Source of the DNA: Paracoccaceae bacterium
GTDB lineage: Bacteria; Pseudomonadota; Alphaproteobacteria; Rhodobacterales; Rhodobacteraceae
Direction: 5' to 3'
DNA: 32,371 nt
NCBI GenBank assembly: GCA_020628545.1
Contig: JAHDEX010000048.1
Span: 1-32,371 of the forward strand
Shown here: positions 31,570 to 32,371 of the stretch, in pieces
Numbering within the stretch: the first letter of the stretch is position 1
Layout: every line of letters starts with the position of its first letter
The notes under the pieces: model-generated
Told to the model about the DNA's origin: nothing
Database searches by the model: none
The model's input: only the letters and a program-made list of their open reading frames with translations
Translations under genes and position numbers: made by a program

Positions 31570-32371
31570 CGGCCAGGTCTTTCATCGCCGCAATCGCCGC
31601 ACCGCGCGCCCCGCTTGCGTCACCGCCCTGAGCCACGACGATGCGTGGCACGCTGAAGCCCTGCAATTGCACCGCTTGCGCCGCCGCTCTGATGTCATCT
31701 GCCACATCCGGCACCGACGACAGACCGCCGCCCAGCACAACCACATCAGGATCGGCAATCAAGGTCAGCGTGTGGACCAACTCCGCCGCGAAGGCGCACC
31801 ACACTGCCCAGACATCTTTATACGTGTCGTGCCGTCCCGCCGCGATCTCGGGCGCGTTTGCCTGCGACCCGGTCAGATGCGCGCATAACCGTTCCAGCCC
31901 AGGTCCCGCGACATAGGTTTCAATGCAGCCGCGCCGCCCGCAGCCGCACGGATAGATCGGCAGGTCATGCGCAGCCACCACATGCGCGGGTGCCGCCATA
32001 TGGCCAAACTCTCCGCCTAAGGTGGTTGGCCCCGGATGCAAAGCGCCATCGACGGCAACGCCTCCGCCGATCCCGGTCCCGATGATCAGCGCCATCACGC
32101 GGCGGTGGCCTTGCCCCGCCCCGCATACAGCCTCGGATAAGGCCAATGCGCGGCAGTCGTTGATATACGTCACCGACCGCCCCGCCGCGCGGGCGATGTC
32201 CGCGGGGAACGGCCTGTCTGTCGCGGGCAAGTTTGCCGTCATCGCCAACCCGGTTTCAGGGTTCACGAGGCCCGCGCAGCCAACCCCAACGGCAGCGAGC
32301 GGTCCGGCTTCCGCCTCAGCCCAACTGATCTGGTCCGCGACCGCCGCGACAAGCGCGTCGTAATCGGTCGG
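31562..32371 (-). CDS. ROK-family sugar kinase, partial (N terminus beyond the window)
   Basis: The frame is open to the window edge; 269 codons are visible and the missing part would hold the N-terminal ATP-binding strand. Visible ROK features are GVGCAGLVNPETG, the catalytic Asp in YINDCRALA, phosphate-binding LIIGTGIGGGVAVDG, and the zinc-binding block CGCGRRGCIETYVAGPGLE. It probably phosphorylates N-acetylglucosamine, N-acetylgalactosamine or N-acetylmannosamine and provides the substrate for the NagA-like deacetylase. It is the first visible gene of the minus-strand operon. A GTG at 32266 is inside the conserved region and is not the true start. Confidence 0.9.
   Translation of the reverse strand, partial: PTDYDALVAAVADQISWAEAEAGPLAAVGVGCAGLVNPETGLAMTANLPATDRPFPADIARAAGRSVTYINDCRALALSEAVCGAGQGHRRVMALIIGTGIGGGVAVDGALHPGPTTLGGEFGHMAAPAHVVAAHDLPIYPCGCGRRGCIETYVAGPGLERLCAHLTGSQANAPEIAAGRHDTYKDVWAVWCAFAAELVHTLTLIADPDVVVLGGGLSSVPDVADDIRAAAQAVQLQGFSVPRIVVAQGGDASGARGAAIAAMKDLADG

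Overview
The window looks like chromosomal DNA (or a large replicon) of an alphaproteobacterium of the Rhodobacterales/Roseobacter type. Base composition is high in G+C, genes are tightly packed with many ATGA and TGATG overlaps, and the gene families (DUF2783 protein, PstS-OmpA fusion, RTX protein, AtoDA next to hmgA) are typical of that group. This assignment is inference from protein style, not from a search. No tRNA, rRNA, CRISPR array or insertion sequence was seen.

Layout. 115-3231: a secreted RTX-type calcium-binding protein followed by a lipoprotein. 3492-8564: a LacI-controlled catabolic unit. A divergent enolase paralogue, a FAH-fold hydrolase and a short-chain dehydrogenase form one operon, with an APH-fold kinase and the LacI regulator divergent from each other nearby. 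The operon and the kinase each carry the same perfect palindrome built on ATGTTCAC/GTGAACAT. 8649-13573: acetoacetate CoA-transferase (two subunits), a MarR regulator, homogentisate dioxygenase, an N-terminally short fumarylacetoacetase and a metallo-beta-lactamase-fold protein with altered metal ligands. Together these are the lower homogentisate pathway plus acetoacetate activation. 13576-14189: a Phd/VapC-type toxin-antitoxin pair set inside the catabolic block. 14267-17161: a flavin monooxygenase with a small DUF2783 partner (probably a two-component 3-hydroxyphenylacetate 6-hydroxylase feeding homogentisate) and an agmatinase-family ureohydrolase.

17361-28230: a signalling and transport locus. 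A hybrid histidine kinase and OmpR-type regulator are divergent from an AfuABC-like ABC importer (binding protein, fused double permease, ATPase) and a HAD phosphatase. Downstream are a free-standing receiver domain that has lost its phosphorylation residues and a periplasmic protein joining a PstS-like phosphate-binding domain to an OmpA peptidoglycan-binding domain. The promoter of the importer and that of the pseudo-receiver share a 14-base motif (13 of 14 identical), which suggests one regulon sensing sugar phosphates or phosphate.

28492-32371 (minus strand): an amino-sugar operon in the order ROK kinase (cut by the window end), GatZ/KbaZ-like aldolase subunit, NagA deacetylase, CutC-family protein.

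The most novel material is (i) the kinase/enolase-paralogue/SDR/FAH unit, which reads like an undescribed sugar-acid pathway using an enolase-type rather than mandelate-racemase-type dehydratase, and (ii) the pseudo-receiver paired with a true response regulator of the same register, in a locus that also holds a PstS-OmpA fusion.
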